NCBI RefSeq assembly: GCF_001422445.1
Contig: NZ_LMNA01000002.1
Span: 62,001 to 126,000 of the forward strand
Length of the DNA stretch: 64,000 nt
Direction of reading: 5' to 3'
From: Pseudorhodoferax sp. Leaf274
GTDB taxonomy: Bacteria; Pseudomonadota; Gammaproteobacteria; Burkholderiales; Burkholderiaceae_C
In this document: positions 46,011 to 54,732 of the stretch, piece after piece
Numbering within the stretch: the stretch's first letter is position 1
How the letters are laid out: every line of letters begins with the position of its first letter
Position numbers and translations under genes: made by a program
The notes under the pieces: model-generated
Databases searched by the model: none
What the model was told of the DNA's origin: nothing
The model's input: only the letters and a program-made list of their open reading frames with translations

Positions 46011-46718
46011 TCAGGTGGCGCGGCCGTCGTGCTGCTGCTCCACGCGGGCCTGGGCCTGGCTCACGCGGACCAGGGCCTCCTCGAAGCTCGTGAACCAGGC
46101 CTGCTGCACGGCCGGCGAGCAGTGCGGGATCCAGGTGCGCAGCGTGTCCTCGATGGCGCTGCGCATGAGTTCGCCGGCCTGCCGCGCCGTCACCGTGGCG
46201 GGCAGCGGCGCCGAGGCGCAGCCCATGCCCTGCAGCAGCTCGCCCACGGTGCCCGGCGCCGGGGTGGCCTGCACCGCCGCTGCGCCCGATGCGACGAAGC
46301 CGGCCGCGGAATCGTCGAACAGCCCCAGGTTGGGCCAGGGCGGCACGCGCCGCGCCAACGGCTCGCCGGTCATGTCGTCGAACAGCGCCTCTTCCTCGTC
46401 GTGCGCCAACTCGTGTTCGCCCGCGTCCGACACCAGCAGCGAGAACCGGCCGATGCGCAGCACGTCGCCTGCTGCCAGATCGGCCTCCTCGGCCGTGGCC
46501 AGCAGGCCGCCGTTGTGGATGATGGTGTTCAGGCCCATGTTCACCAGCACGAAGCCGGTGGCGCGCCAGTCCACCCGCGCATGCAGGCGCGACACCGAGC
46601 GCTCGGCATCCCGCAGCACCAGGGTGTTCTGGTCGGCCCGGCCCAGCGTGCCGCCCTGCGGGCCGAACACGGCGCCGGGCTCCGCCGAGCCTTCGATGGA
46701 GAAGCGCAGTGCCGGCAT
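46011..46718 (-). CDS. FHA-domain protein
   Basis: A 235-residue protein with an N-terminal forkhead-associated domain (residues about 2-90) that binds phosphothreonine peptides. Core motifs are GGTLGRADQNTLVL, SVSRLHARVDW and NMGLNTIIHNGG. The C-terminal 100 residues are helical and contain LLQGMG and a final SQAQARVEQQHDGRAT, with no recognised enzymatic domain. The ATG at 46718 lies 7 bases after the pgi stop, so translation is probably coupled. FHA proteins of this layout occur with type VI secretion or Ser/Thr kinases, but none is encoded here. Confidence 0.85.
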   Translation of the reverse strand: MPALRFSIEGSAEPGAVFGPQGGTLGRADQNTLVLRDAERSVSRLHARVDWRATGFVLVNMGLNTIIHNGGLLATAEEADLAAGDVLRIGRFSLLVSDAGEHELAHDEEEALFDDMTGEPLARRVPPWPNLGLFDDSAAGFVASGAAAVQATPAPGTVGELLQGMGCASAPLPATVTARQAGELMRSAIEDTLRTWIPHCSPAVQQAWFTSFEEALVRVSQAQARVEQQHDGRAT

Positions 46719-46725
46719 GGCGCGC

Positions 46726-48288
46726 TCAGCTGCGCAGGCGCTGCAGCAGGCCGGCGGTCGAGGCGTCCAGCCCGCTGCTGTCGCCCGTGGCCAGGCGCGG
46801 CTCGATGTCCTTGGCCAGCACCTTGCCCAGTTCGACACCCCACTGGTCGAAGCTGTTGATGCCCCAGACCGAGCCGCTCGTGAACACGCGGTGCTCCTGC
46901 AGCGCGATCAGCGCGCCCAGGCTGCGCGGCGTGAGCTTTTGCAGCAACAGGAAGCTGCTGGGCCGGTTGCCCGGAAAGTCGCGGTGGCCTGCGGCATCGG
47001 GCTTGCCCTGCATGAGGGCCTGCGCCTGCGCCAGCGCGTTGGCCAGCAGTGCGGACTGGTGGCCCGGCAGGCCATGGGCGGCCTCGCGCACGGCGACGAA
47101 CTCGACCGGCACCACGTCCGTGCCCTGGTGCAGCATCTGGAAGTAGGCGTGCTGGCCATTGGTGCCGGGCTCGCCCCACAGCACCGGCGATGTGCCGTAC
47201 GGCAAGGCGCCGCCGCGGCGGTCCACGCGCTTGCCATTGCTCTCCATCTCCAGCTGCTGCAGGTAGGCGGGCAGCCGTGCCAGCGCGCTGTGGTAGGGCG
47301 CGATGCTGCGGCTCGTGAAGCCCAGGAAGTTGCGGTACCAGACGTCCAGCAGGCCCAGGCGGACCGGCAGGTTGGCCTGCAGCGGGGCCTCGCGGAAATG
47401 CCGGTCCATCGCGTGGGCGCCGGCCAGCAGTTCGCGGAAGCCCTCGGCGCCGATGGCGATCGCGATCGGCAGGCCGATGGCCGACCACAGCGAATAGCGG
47501 CCCCCCACCCAGTCCCAGAAGCCGAAGATGTTGGCGATGCCGAAGGCGCGCGCGGCCTCCACGTTGCTCGACAGCGCGGCGAAGTGGCGCGCCACGTCCG
47601 TCCCGCCGCTGCGCTGGAACCAAGCCAGCGCGGAGCGCGCGTTGGCCATGGTCTCGGCCGTGGTGAAGGTCTTGGACGCAATGAGGAACAGGCTGCTCTC
47701 GGGCTTCAAGCGGCGCAGCACGGCATCGAGCTCGTGGCCGTCCACGTTGCTGACGAAGTGCAGGCGGCGCCCGGGCGCGGCGTAGGCGTCCAGCGCGCGC
47801 ACCACCATCTGCGGGCCCAGGTCGGAGCCGCCGATGCCGATGTTGACGATGTCGGTGATGCCGCTGTCGGCGCGCACCTGCTCGGCATAGGCCAGCATGG
47901 CGTCCAGCGTCTGGTGCACATCGGCCAGGGCCGCATCCCAGGCCGGGGTGGCCTGCGGCGTGCCGGCCGGCGCGCGCAGCAGCGTGTGCAGCACGGCGCG
48001 CTGCTCGGTGTTGTTGATGGCCTCGCCCGCGAACATGGCATCGCGGTGCGCCGGCACACCGGCCTGGTCGGCCAGGTCGAACAGCGCGTTCTCGATGCCG
48101 GCGTCGATCCAGTTCTTGGACAGGTCGGCGAACAGCTCCGGCGCTTCCTGGCTGAAATGCGGCACGCGGCCCGGGTCGTCCGCCAGCGCGGCACGCACGT
48201 CGTAACCGGTCTTGAGCGCCTGGCTCAGCGCACGCAGCTGGCCCCAGGCGGGCAACTGGTCGCAACGGGGTCGGTCGGTCCAGCCCAT
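46726..48288 (-). CDS. pgi: Glucose-6-phosphate isomerase
   Basis: Interconverts glucose-6-phosphate and fructose-6-phosphate in the cytosol. The 520-residue protein is close to family length. It has IGIGGSDLGPQMV near residue 150, the signature WDWVGGRYSLWSAIGLP near 250, and the C-terminal SFDQWGVELGKVLA with the catalytic lysine near 485. It starts one base after the tal stop and is followed by the FHA gene at 7 bases, giving a tal-pgi-FHA operon. Its role in a HexR-type block suggests recycling of hexose phosphate to the Entner-Doudoroff and pentose phosphate routes. Confidence 0.96.
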   Translation of the reverse strand: MGWTDRPRCDQLPAWGQLRALSQALKTGYDVRAALADDPGRVPHFSQEAPELFADLSKNWIDAGIENALFDLADQAGVPAHRDAMFAGEAINNTEQRAVLHTLLRAPAGTPQATPAWDAALADVHQTLDAMLAYAEQVRADSGITDIVNIGIGGSDLGPQMVVRALDAYAAPGRRLHFVSNVDGHELDAVLRRLKPESSLFLIASKTFTTAETMANARSALAWFQRSGGTDVARHFAALSSNVEAARAFGIANIFGFWDWVGGRYSLWSAIGLPIAIAIGAEGFRELLAGAHAMDRHFREAPLQANLPVRLGLLDVWYRNFLGFTSRSIAPYHSALARLPAYLQQLEMESNGKRVDRRGGALPYGTSPVLWGEPGTNGQHAYFQMLHQGTDVVPVEFVAVREAAHGLPGHQSALLANALAQAQALMQGKPDAAGHRDFPGNRPSSFLLLQKLTPRSLGALIALQEHRVFTSGSVWGINSFDQWGVELGKVLAKDIEPRLATGDSSGLDASTAGLLQRLRS

Positions 48289-48289
48289 C

Positions 48290-49237
48290 TCAGGCCGCCT
48301 GCATGAGCTTTTCGAGCTTGACCGCGTCCACCGCGAACGCGCGGATGCCTTCGGCCAGCTTCTCGGTGGCCATGGCGTCCTCGTTCAGCGCGTAGCGGAA
48401 GCCGGCCTCGTCGTACTGCACAGCCACGAGGTCGAGCTTGCGCGCGGCCTCGGCGTCCAGCGTACGCGCGAGCGGCTCTTCGCTGGCGGCGAGCTGGGCC
48501 AGCAGATCGGGGCTGATGGTCAGCAGGTCGCAGCCGGCCAGCGCGGTGATCTGGCCCGTGTTGCGAAAGCTCGCGCCCATGACCTCGGTGGCGATGCCGA
48601 AGCGCTTGTAGTACTCGTAAATCTGGCGCACTGAGCGCACGCCGGGGTCGTTGGCGCCGCTGCTGGCGGCCTCGTCCCAGGCGCTGCCTGCGGACTTCTT
48701 GTACCAGTCGTAGATGCGGCCGACGAAGGGCGAGATCAGCTGCACCTTGGCCGTGCCGCAGGCCACGGCCTGGCAGAACGAGAACAGCAGCGTGAGGTTG
48801 GTGCGGATGCCCTTGCGCTCCAGTTCGGCGGCCGCCTGGATGCCTTCCCAGGTGGAAGCCACCTTGATCAGCACGCGCTCCTTGGCGATGCCTTCGGCCG
48901 CGTACAGCGCGATCAGGCGTTCGCCGCGCGCCACGGTGGCTGCGGTATCGAAGCTCAGGCGCGCGTCCACCTCGGTGGAGACGCGGCCCGGGATGATGGC
49001 CAGGATCTCGCAGCCGAAGCGCACCAGCAGGCGGTCCATCACCTCGTCCAGAGCCTTGCCGCGAAAGCGCGACACGGCATCCTTGAGCAGCGGCGCGTAG
49101 TCGGGCAGCTGCACGGCCTTGAGGATCAGCGAGGGATTGGTCGTCGCATCGGTGGGCTTGAAGGCACCGAGTTGCTTGAAGTCGCCGGTGTCGGCAACCA
49201 CGGTGGTGAGCGCCTTGAGGGCATCGAGTTGGGTCAT
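48290..49237 (-). CDS. tal: Transaldolase
   Basis: Transfers a dihydroxyacetone unit in the non-oxidative pentose phosphate pathway. The 315-residue protein is of the classical TalB type, with [13 protein letters not shown] near residue 30 and the Schiff-base lysine in [15 protein letters not shown] near 130. SFVGR-like [14 protein letters not shown] follows near 175. It is the first gene of the tal-pgi-FHA operon, divergent from zwf across a 157-base region with a HexR-like site. The start at 49237 is the ATG giving the family N terminus MTQLDALK. Confidence 0.95.
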   Translation of the reverse strand: MTQLDALKALTTVVADTGDFKQLGAFKPTDATTNPSLILKAVQLPDYAPLLKDAVSRFRGKALDEVMDRLLVRFGCEILAIIPGRVSTEVDARLSFDTAATVARGERLIALYAAEGIAKERVLIKVASTWEGIQAAAELERKGIRTNLTLLFSFCQAVACGTAKVQLISPFVGRIYDWYKKSAGSAWDEAASSGANDPGVRSVRQIYEYYKRFGIATEVMGASFRNTGQITALAGCDLLTISPDLLAQLAASEEPLARTLDAEAARKLDLVAVQYDEAGFRYALNEDAMATEKLAEGIRAFAVDAVKLEKLMQAA

Positions 49238-49351
49238 GGCAGGTGGCAAGGCAATTGCAAGGGTTGCAAGGTGGGCAGGAGGATAAGGCAAGCACAAGAA
49301 GGGCCGGGTCAGCGAAGGCCTCCTGCGCAACGCCGCCAGTATGCCCGAGCA

Positions 49352-49366
49352 TGAAACTAAGTTACA
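49352..49366. promoter_or_regulatory. Probable HexR operator between tal and zwf
   Basis: TGAAACTAAGTTACA is an imperfect palindrome. On the reverse strand it reads TGTAACTTAGTTTCA and matches 12 of 15 positions of the HexR consensus TGTARTWWWAWTACA. It lies 29 bases upstream of the zwf start, in the divergent tal/zwf region, and hexR is encoded right after zwf. HexR binds such sites and is released by 2-keto-3-deoxy-6-phosphogluconate, so this would couple both operons to glucose flux. Confidence 0.6.
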
Positions 49367-49394
49367 GTCCCACCCACCATTTGATGTAACAACC

Positions 49395-50858
49395 ATGAGC
49401 TTCGACCTTGTTCTCTTCGGCGGCACCGGCGACCTGGCCTGGCGCAAGCTGATGCCGGCGCTGTTCCAGTCGTTCCGCCACGGCACCTTGCCACCCAACG
49501 GCCGCATCATCGGCGTGGCACGCGACGATCTCAGCGACGACGACTACCGCGCGCTGATCCAGTCGCGCTTCGACGCGGTGGAGGGCGACAAGCGCCCCAA
49601 TGTCGAGGAGTTCAAGCGCTTCGCCGAACTGCTGCACTACCAGCGCGTGGACCTGTCCAAGCCGCAGGACTTCGCGGCGCTGGCCGACAAGCTGCTGGCC
49701 CGCAACGCCGATTCGCTCGTGATGTACGTGGCCACGGCACCGGCGCTGTTCACGCAGGTGGTCGAGCAGATCGCCGCCGCCAAGCTCAACGGCCCCAAGA
49801 CGCGCGTGGTGCTGGAAAAACCGCTCGGCCACGACCTGGCGTCGAACCGCGCCATCAACCAGGCCGTGGGCCGCGTGCTGGCCGAGAACCAGGTGTTCCG
49901 CATCGACCATTACCTGGGCAAGCCCTCGGTGCAGAACCTGTTCGCGATGCGCTTCGGCAATGCGCTGTTCGAACCGATCTGGCGCCGCGAATACATCGCC
50001 AACATCCAGATCACGATCGCCGAGGACCTGGGCGTGGAAAAGCGCGGCGCCTTCTACGACCAGACCGGCGCGCTGCGCGACATGGTGCAGAACCATGCGC
50101 TGCAGCTGGTCTGCGCGATCGCGATGGAGCCGCCCATCAACGCCCACGCCGACGCCATCCGCGACGAGAAGCTCAAGGTGCTGCGTTCGCTCAAGCGCTG
50201 GAACCCTGAGACGCTGGGCCTGCACACGGTGCGCGGCCAGTACACGGCCGGCACGGCCTACGGCGCGCGCGTGCCGGGTTACCTGGAAGAGCCCGGCGTG
50301 GACCCGGAAAGCCGCACCGAGACCTTCGTCGCCCTGCGCACCGAGATCGAGAACTGGCGCTGGGCCGGCGTGCCCTTCTACATCCGCACGGGCAAGCGGC
50401 TCTCCTCGCGCGATGCACGCATCGAGGTCAACTTCAAGCCTACGCCGCATGCGATCTACGACACGCCGCAGGGCAGCTTCAACCGGCTGGTCATCAACCT
50501 GCAGCCCAAGGACGGGCTGGAGCTGCACCTGATGGCGCAGGGCCAGGGCACCCGCAAGCGCAGCGGCACCGCCGAGCAGCTGGCGCCGGTGCAGGCCGAC
50601 CTGGACTTCGACAAGCGCTTCGGCAGCGAGCGCGTGGGCGCCTACGAGCGGCTGCTGCTCGACGTGCTGGACGGCCGGCTCAACCTGTTCGTGCGCAGCG
50701 ACGAGCAGGAGGCCGCCTGGCGCTGGGTCGAGCCCATCCTGGAGTACTGGAAGAACGAGAGCCGCCCGCCGCGCAGCTATGCCGCGGGCACCTGGGGGCC
50801 GAGCGCCTCCAGCGCCATGATCGCGCGCGACGGCTTCTACTGGAGCGAGGAGGCTTGA
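49395..50858 (+). CDS. zwf: Glucose-6-phosphate 1-dehydrogenase
   Basis: Oxidises glucose-6-phosphate to 6-phosphogluconolactone with NADP or NAD, the entry to the pentose phosphate and Entner-Doudoroff pathways. The 487-residue protein has [12 protein letters not shown] near residue 7 (nucleotide loop), EKPLGHDL near 142, and the active-site RIDHYLGK near 170. The ATG at 49395 gives the normal start [10 protein letters not shown]; an in-frame ATG 18 codons earlier would lie across the HexR-like operator. hexR follows and overlaps or nearly touches its stop. Confidence 0.97.
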   Translation: MSFDLVLFGGTGDLAWRKLMPALFQSFRHGTLPPNGRIIGVARDDLSDDDYRALIQSRFDAVEGDKRPNVEEFKRFAELLHYQRVDLSKPQDFAALADKLLARNADSLVMYVATAPALFTQVVEQIAAAKLNGPKTRVVLEKPLGHDLASNRAINQAVGRVLAENQVFRIDHYLGKPSVQNLFAMRFGNALFEPIWRREYIANIQITIAEDLGVEKRGAFYDQTGALRDMVQNHALQLVCAIAMEPPINAHADAIRDEKLKVLRSLKRWNPETLGLHTVRGQYTAGTAYGARVPGYLEEPGVDPESRTETFVALRTEIENWRWAGVPFYIRTGKRLSSRDARIEVNFKPTPHAIYDTPQGSFNRLVINLQPKDGLELHLMAQGQGTRKRSGTAEQLAPVQADLDFDKRFGSERVGAYERLLLDVLDGRLNLFVRSDEQEAAWRWVEPILEYWKNESRPPRSYAAGTWGPSASSAMIARDGFYWSEEA

Positions 50859-50863
50859 GCGCA

Positions 50864-51712
50864 ATGCTCGACCGCATCCGCGCCTGCCTGCCCTCGCTGG
50901 CGCCTGCCGAGCAGCGGGTGGCCAAGCTCGTGCTGAGCGACCCGCGCGCGTTCGCCTCGCTGCCGGTGGGCGAACTGGCCGAGCTGGCGCACGTCAGCAA
51001 GCCCACGGTGGTGCGCTTTTGCCGCAGCGTGGGCTACGACGGGCTGGTGGACTTCAAGCTCAAGCTGGCCGGCAGCGTGAGCGAGGGCGTGCCCTTCATC
51101 CACCGTGCGGTGGACGTGGACGACAAGACTGGCGACGTGATGGTCAAGGTCATCGACAACACGGTGGCCGCCTTCCTCAAGTACCGCAACGACGCCGGCG
51201 TGGCCGCCATCGAGAAGGCCGCCACGGCGCTGGCGGCGATGCACCAGACGGGCCGGCGCGTGGAGTTCTACGGCGCCGGCAATTCGGGCATCGTGGCGCA
51301 GGACGCGCAGCACAAGTTCTTCCGCCTGGGTGTGAACGCGATCAGCTACAGCGACGGCCACATGCAGGTGATGGCCGCGTCCATGCTGCGGCCGGGCGAT
51401 TGCGCGGTGGTGATCTCCAACTCGGGCCGCACGCGCGACCTCATGGACGCCTGCGACATCGCGCGGCGCAAGGGCGCCACCACCATCGTGCTGACGGCCA
51501 GCGGCTCGCCCCTGGCCGCCGCCGGCCACATCCACCTGGCGGCCGACCACCCCGAGGGCTACGACCGCTACAGCCCCATGGTGTCGCGGCTGCTGCACCT
51601 GATGGTGATCGACATCCTGGCCACCTGCGTGGCGCTGCGCATCGGCGGCGCACGCCTGCAGCCCATGCTGCAGGACATCAAGGACAACCTGCGCAGCAAA
51701 CGGTACACCTGA
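50864..51712 (+). CDS. hexR: HexR, RpiR-family transcriptional repressor
   Basis: Sugar-phosphate-responsive repressor of glucose catabolism genes. The 282-residue protein has an N-terminal helix-turn-helix (LAELAHVSKPTVVRFCRSVGYDG near residues 40-65) and a C-terminal SIS domain (about 110-250) with YGAGNSG and VISNSGRTRDLMD, typical of phosphosugar binding. The ATG at 50864 is preferred, since AGGAGG ends at 50853, ten bases before it; a TTG at 50855 overlapping the zwf stop is in frame but too close. It is cotranscribed with zwf and should act on the upstream operator. Confidence 0.93.
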   Translation: MLDRIRACLPSLAPAEQRVAKLVLSDPRAFASLPVGELAELAHVSKPTVVRFCRSVGYDGLVDFKLKLAGSVSEGVPFIHRAVDVDDKTGDVMVKVIDNTVAAFLKYRNDAGVAAIEKAATALAAMHQTGRRVEFYGAGNSGIVAQDAQHKFFRLGVNAISYSDGHMQVMAASMLRPGDCAVVISNSGRTRDLMDACDIARRKGATTIVLTASGSPLAAAGHIHLAADHPEGYDRYSPMVSRLLHLMVIDILATCVALRIGGARLQPMLQDIKDNLRSKRYT

Positions 51713-51721
51713 GGCCCGGCC

Positions 51722-52807
51722 TCAGATCCGGCCTTCCTCCACCGCGTGGCAGGCCACGGTGATGCCGGCGATCTTCTGCATCAGTGGCCGCTCGGCCTTG
51801 CAGCGCGCGTTCGCGTGCGGGCAACGCGGGTGGAAGGCGCAGCCGGTCGGCGGATTCAGGGGGTTGGGCACCTCGCCCTGCACCGGCGTGCGGGCGCGGC
51901 CGGTGTCGTGCATCTTCGGGATCGCGTCCAGCAGCATGCGCGTGTAGGGGTGGCGTGGCGCGGCGAACAGGCTCTGCTTGTCGGCCAGCTCGACCAGGCG
52001 CCCCAGATACATCACGCCCACCTCGTCGCTCACATGCCGCACCACCGCCAGGTTGTGCGAGATGAACAAGTAGGTCAGGCCGCGCTGGCGCTGCAGCGTC
52101 TTCATGATGTTGAGCACCTGGGCCTGCACGCTGACGTCCAGCGCCGAGGTCGGCTCGTCGCACACCAGGAAATCGGGCTGCGTGGCCAAGGCACGCGCGA
52201 TCGAGATGCGCTGGCGCTGTCCGCCGGAGAACTGGTGCGGGTACTTGGACATGTCCAGCGGCGACAGGCCGACGGACTGCAGCAATTCGCCCACGCGGGC
52301 GCGACGCCCTGCCTTGTCGTGGATGAGGCCATGCTCCAGCAGCGGCTCGGCGATGATGTCCTCGACCACCCAGCGCGGGTTCAGGCTCGCGTACGGGTCC
52401 TGGAAGATCATCTGGATGCGCCGGCGCAGGGCCGCGCCCTCGCTTCCTGCGCGGCCCTCGGAGGCCTTGAACGCGGCGTGCGCATCCTGCCCGTCGAAGG
52501 TCAGCCCGCCACGCGTGGGCGCGTACAGGCCGACTAGCAGGCGCGCCACCGTGCTCTTGCCGCAACCGGATTCGCCGACCAGCGCCAGCGTCTTGCCCTT
52601 CTCGATGGAAAAGCTCACGCCGTCCACCGCATGCAGCAGGGCCCTGGGCTTGCGCTCGATCACGCGGTTCAGCCAGGGCGGCGACACGTCGAACACCTTG
52701 GCCAGGTCGTGCGCCTGCACGAGCGGCTGGGCGACGGCAGGCATGGGCAGGCCTTCGGCCTGGCGGCCCGCGGTGCGCGCCTCCCGGTCCAGCCCGGCGG
52801 CGCTCAT
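51722..52807 (-). CDS. Oligopeptide/dipeptide ABC transporter ATP-binding protein (OppF/DppF type)
   Basis: Second ATPase of the peptide transporter, 361 residues. Walker A GESGCGKST near residue 80, Q-loop MIFQDPYASLNPR near 140, signature FSGGQRQRISIARAL near 190, Walker B FLVCDEPTSALD near 210, H-loop ISHNLAVV. The C-terminal oligopeptide-ABC tail has four cysteines around GCAFHPRCPHANARCKAE, typical of a metal or Fe-S site. The start overlaps the preceding ATPase gene by ATGA. Confidence 0.92.
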   Translation of the reverse strand: MSAAGLDREARTAGRQAEGLPMPAVAQPLVQAHDLAKVFDVSPPWLNRVIERKPRALLHAVDGVSFSIEKGKTLALVGESGCGKSTVARLLVGLYAPTRGGLTFDGQDAHAAFKASEGRAGSEGAALRRRIQMIFQDPYASLNPRWVVEDIIAEPLLEHGLIHDKAGRRARVGELLQSVGLSPLDMSKYPHQFSGGQRQRISIARALATQPDFLVCDEPTSALDVSVQAQVLNIMKTLQRQRGLTYLFISHNLAVVRHVSDEVGVMYLGRLVELADKQSLFAAPRHPYTRMLLDAIPKMHDTGRARTPVQGEVPNPLNPPTGCAFHPRCPHANARCKAERPLMQKIAGITVACHAVEEGRI

Positions 52808-53772
52808 CGCACACCTCCGGCGTGCAGCCAGCAGGCAGCGCGGCTGGCGCCGGCGTCCATCAGCTCGGGCCGTTCGACCTTGCAGCGGTCGAAGACCTTC
52901 GGGCAGCGCGGATTGAAGGCGCAACCGGTGGGGATGGCGTTGAGGCGGGGCATGGCGCCATCGATCTGGTTGAGCATCTCGCGGTCGATGGTGATGTCGG
53001 GGATCGCGGCCATGAGGCCTTCGGAGTAAGGGTGTGCCGGGTGGTTGATGACCTCGTGCACCGGGCCGATCTCGGCGATCCGGCCGGCGTACATCACGGC
53101 CACGCGGTCGCAGGTCTCGGCGATCACGCCCATGTCGTGCGTGATCAGCATGACGGCCGCACCGTGCTGGCGGCACACGCGCTTGAGCAGCTGGATGATC
53201 TGCGCCTGGATCGACACGTCCAGCGCCGTGGTGGGCTCGTCGGCCACGATGAGCTTGGGCTCGGCCGCCAGGGCCAGCGCGATCACCACGCGCTGGCGCA
53301 TGCCACCGGAGAACTGGTGCGGGTAGTGGTCGATGCGCTGCTCGGCCGCCGGGATGCCGGTGTCCTGCAGCAAACCGATGGCGCGCCGGCGCGCCTCCGC
53401 CGCGTTGACGGGAAGGTGCGCCTGGATCGTCTCGGTCAGCTGGCGGCCCACCGAGTACAGCGGGTTCAGCGAGGTCAGCGGATCCTGGAAGATGGCACCG
53501 ATGCGCCGGCCGCGGATGCGGCGCATGGCCTCGTGCTCCAGGTTGTCGATGCGCTGGCCCTCCAGCAGGATCTGGCCGCTGGCGATGCGGCCCGGCGGCT
53601 CCAGCAGGCCGATGATGGACGCGCCGGTGAGCGACTTGCCGGCGCCGGACTCGCCCACCACGCCGAGGATCTCGCCGGGCGCGATGGAGAAGGAGATGTC
53701 GTCCAGCGCGCGCAGCGTGCCGCGCCGGCTGGGGAATTCGACGACCAGGTTCTGGACTTCTAGCAGGGACAT
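52804..53772 (-). CDS. Oligopeptide/dipeptide ABC transporter ATP-binding protein (OppD/DppD type)
   Basis: First ATPase of the transporter, 322 residues. Walker A GESGAGKS near residue 40, Q-loop IFQDPLTSLNPLYSVG near 94, signature FSGGMRQRVVIALAL near 154, Walker B LIVADEPTTALD near 174. The C-terminal GCAFNPRCPKVFDRCKVE cysteine block is again present. It follows the permease gene after 33 bases and is coupled to the second ATPase by ATGA overlap. Confidence 0.92.
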   Translation of the reverse strand: MSLLEVQNLVVEFPSRRGTLRALDDISFSIAPGEILGVVGESGAGKSLTGASIIGLLEPPGRIASGQILLEGQRIDNLEHEAMRRIRGRRIGAIFQDPLTSLNPLYSVGRQLTETIQAHLPVNAAEARRRAIGLLQDTGIPAAEQRIDHYPHQFSGGMRQRVVIALALAAEPKLIVADEPTTALDVSIQAQIIQLLKRVCRQHGAAVMLITHDMGVIAETCDRVAVMYAGRIAEIGPVHEVINHPAHPYSEGLMAAIPDITIDREMLNQIDGAMPRLNAIPTGCAFNPRCPKVFDRCKVERPELMDAGASRAACWLHAGGVR

Positions 53773-53805
53773 GGATGCTGGCTTGTGGCTCGCGGTGTGC
53801 GCAGG

Positions 53806-54732
53806 TCAGCGCAGGCGGGGATTGAGCGCGTCGCGCAGCCAATCGCCCAGGAGGTTCACGCTGAGCGCGATCAGCACCAGCATCAGGCCCGGGAACAGCG
53901 TGATCCACCATTCACCGGAGAACAGGTAGTCGTTGCCCACGCGGATCAGCGTGCCCAGCGAAGGCGACGTGGGCGGCGCGCCCACGCCGAGGAAGGACAG
54001 CGTGGCCTCGGTGATGATGGCGGTGGCCACCTGGATGGTGGCCAGCACCATGACCGGCCCGGTCACGTTGGGCAGCACATGGCGGCGCATGATGCGCAGC
54101 GGCGAGACGCCCGTGACGCGCGCGGCCTGCACATACTCCTTGTTGCGCTCGACCAGCGTGGAGCCGCGCACGGTGCGCGCGTACTGCACCCACCCGGTCA
54201 GCGAGATCGACAGGATCAGCACGCCGAAGGCCAGGCCCTCGTGCGCGTTCGGGAACAGCGCGCGGCCGACACCTGCGATCAGCAGGGCCACCAGGATGGC
54301 GGGGAACGACAGCATCACGTCGCACAGGCGCATCAGCGCGGCGTCGATCCAGCCGCCCTTGAAGCCGGCCAGCAGGCCCAGGCTCACCCCCACCAGCAGC
54401 GACAGCAGCACCGAGGCCAGGCCCACGACCAGCGAGATGCGCGCCCCATACATCAGCGCGGACAGGATGTCGCGGCCCTGGTCGTCCGTGCCCAGCAGGT
54501 ACTTGACCGTGCCTTCTGCCTGCCAGGCCGGCGGCAGCCGCGCGTCGCCGAGCTCCAGCGTGGCCAGGTCGAACGGGTTGTGCGGCGCGACCCAGCCGGC
54601 AAAGAACGCGCAGAACACGCAGACCAGGGCCACGGCCCCGGCGACGATCGCGGTCGGCGAGGTGCGGAAGCTGTGGCCGACATCGCTGTCCCAGGCACGC
54701 TGGAACCAGCCGGCTTGCGTTGCAGCCTGCAT
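53806..54732 (-). CDS. Peptide ABC transporter permease (OppC/DppC type)
   Basis: Inner-membrane permease of 308 residues with an N-terminal OppC extension (residues about 1-45, with a first helix) and six helices overall. The EAA loop is near YVQAARVTGVSPLRIMRRH around residue 200. LLGTDDQGRDILSALMYGARISL is a hallmark of DppC-type proteins. Its start overlaps the stop of the solute-binding protein gene by TGATG. Its partner OppB-like gene lies separately, two genes upstream. Confidence 0.93.
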   Translation of the reverse strand: MQAATQAGWFQRAWDSDVGHSFRTSPTAIVAGAVALVCVFCAFFAGWVAPHNPFDLATLELGDARLPPAWQAEGTVKYLLGTDDQGRDILSALMYGARISLVVGLASVLLSLLVGVSLGLLAGFKGGWIDAALMRLCDVMLSFPAILVALLIAGVGRALFPNAHEGLAFGVLILSISLTGWVQYARTVRGSTLVERNKEYVQAARVTGVSPLRIMRRHVLPNVTGPVMVLATIQVATAIITEATLSFLGVGAPPTSPSLGTLIRVGNDYLFSGEWWITLFPGLMLVLIALSVNLLGDWLRDALNPRLR

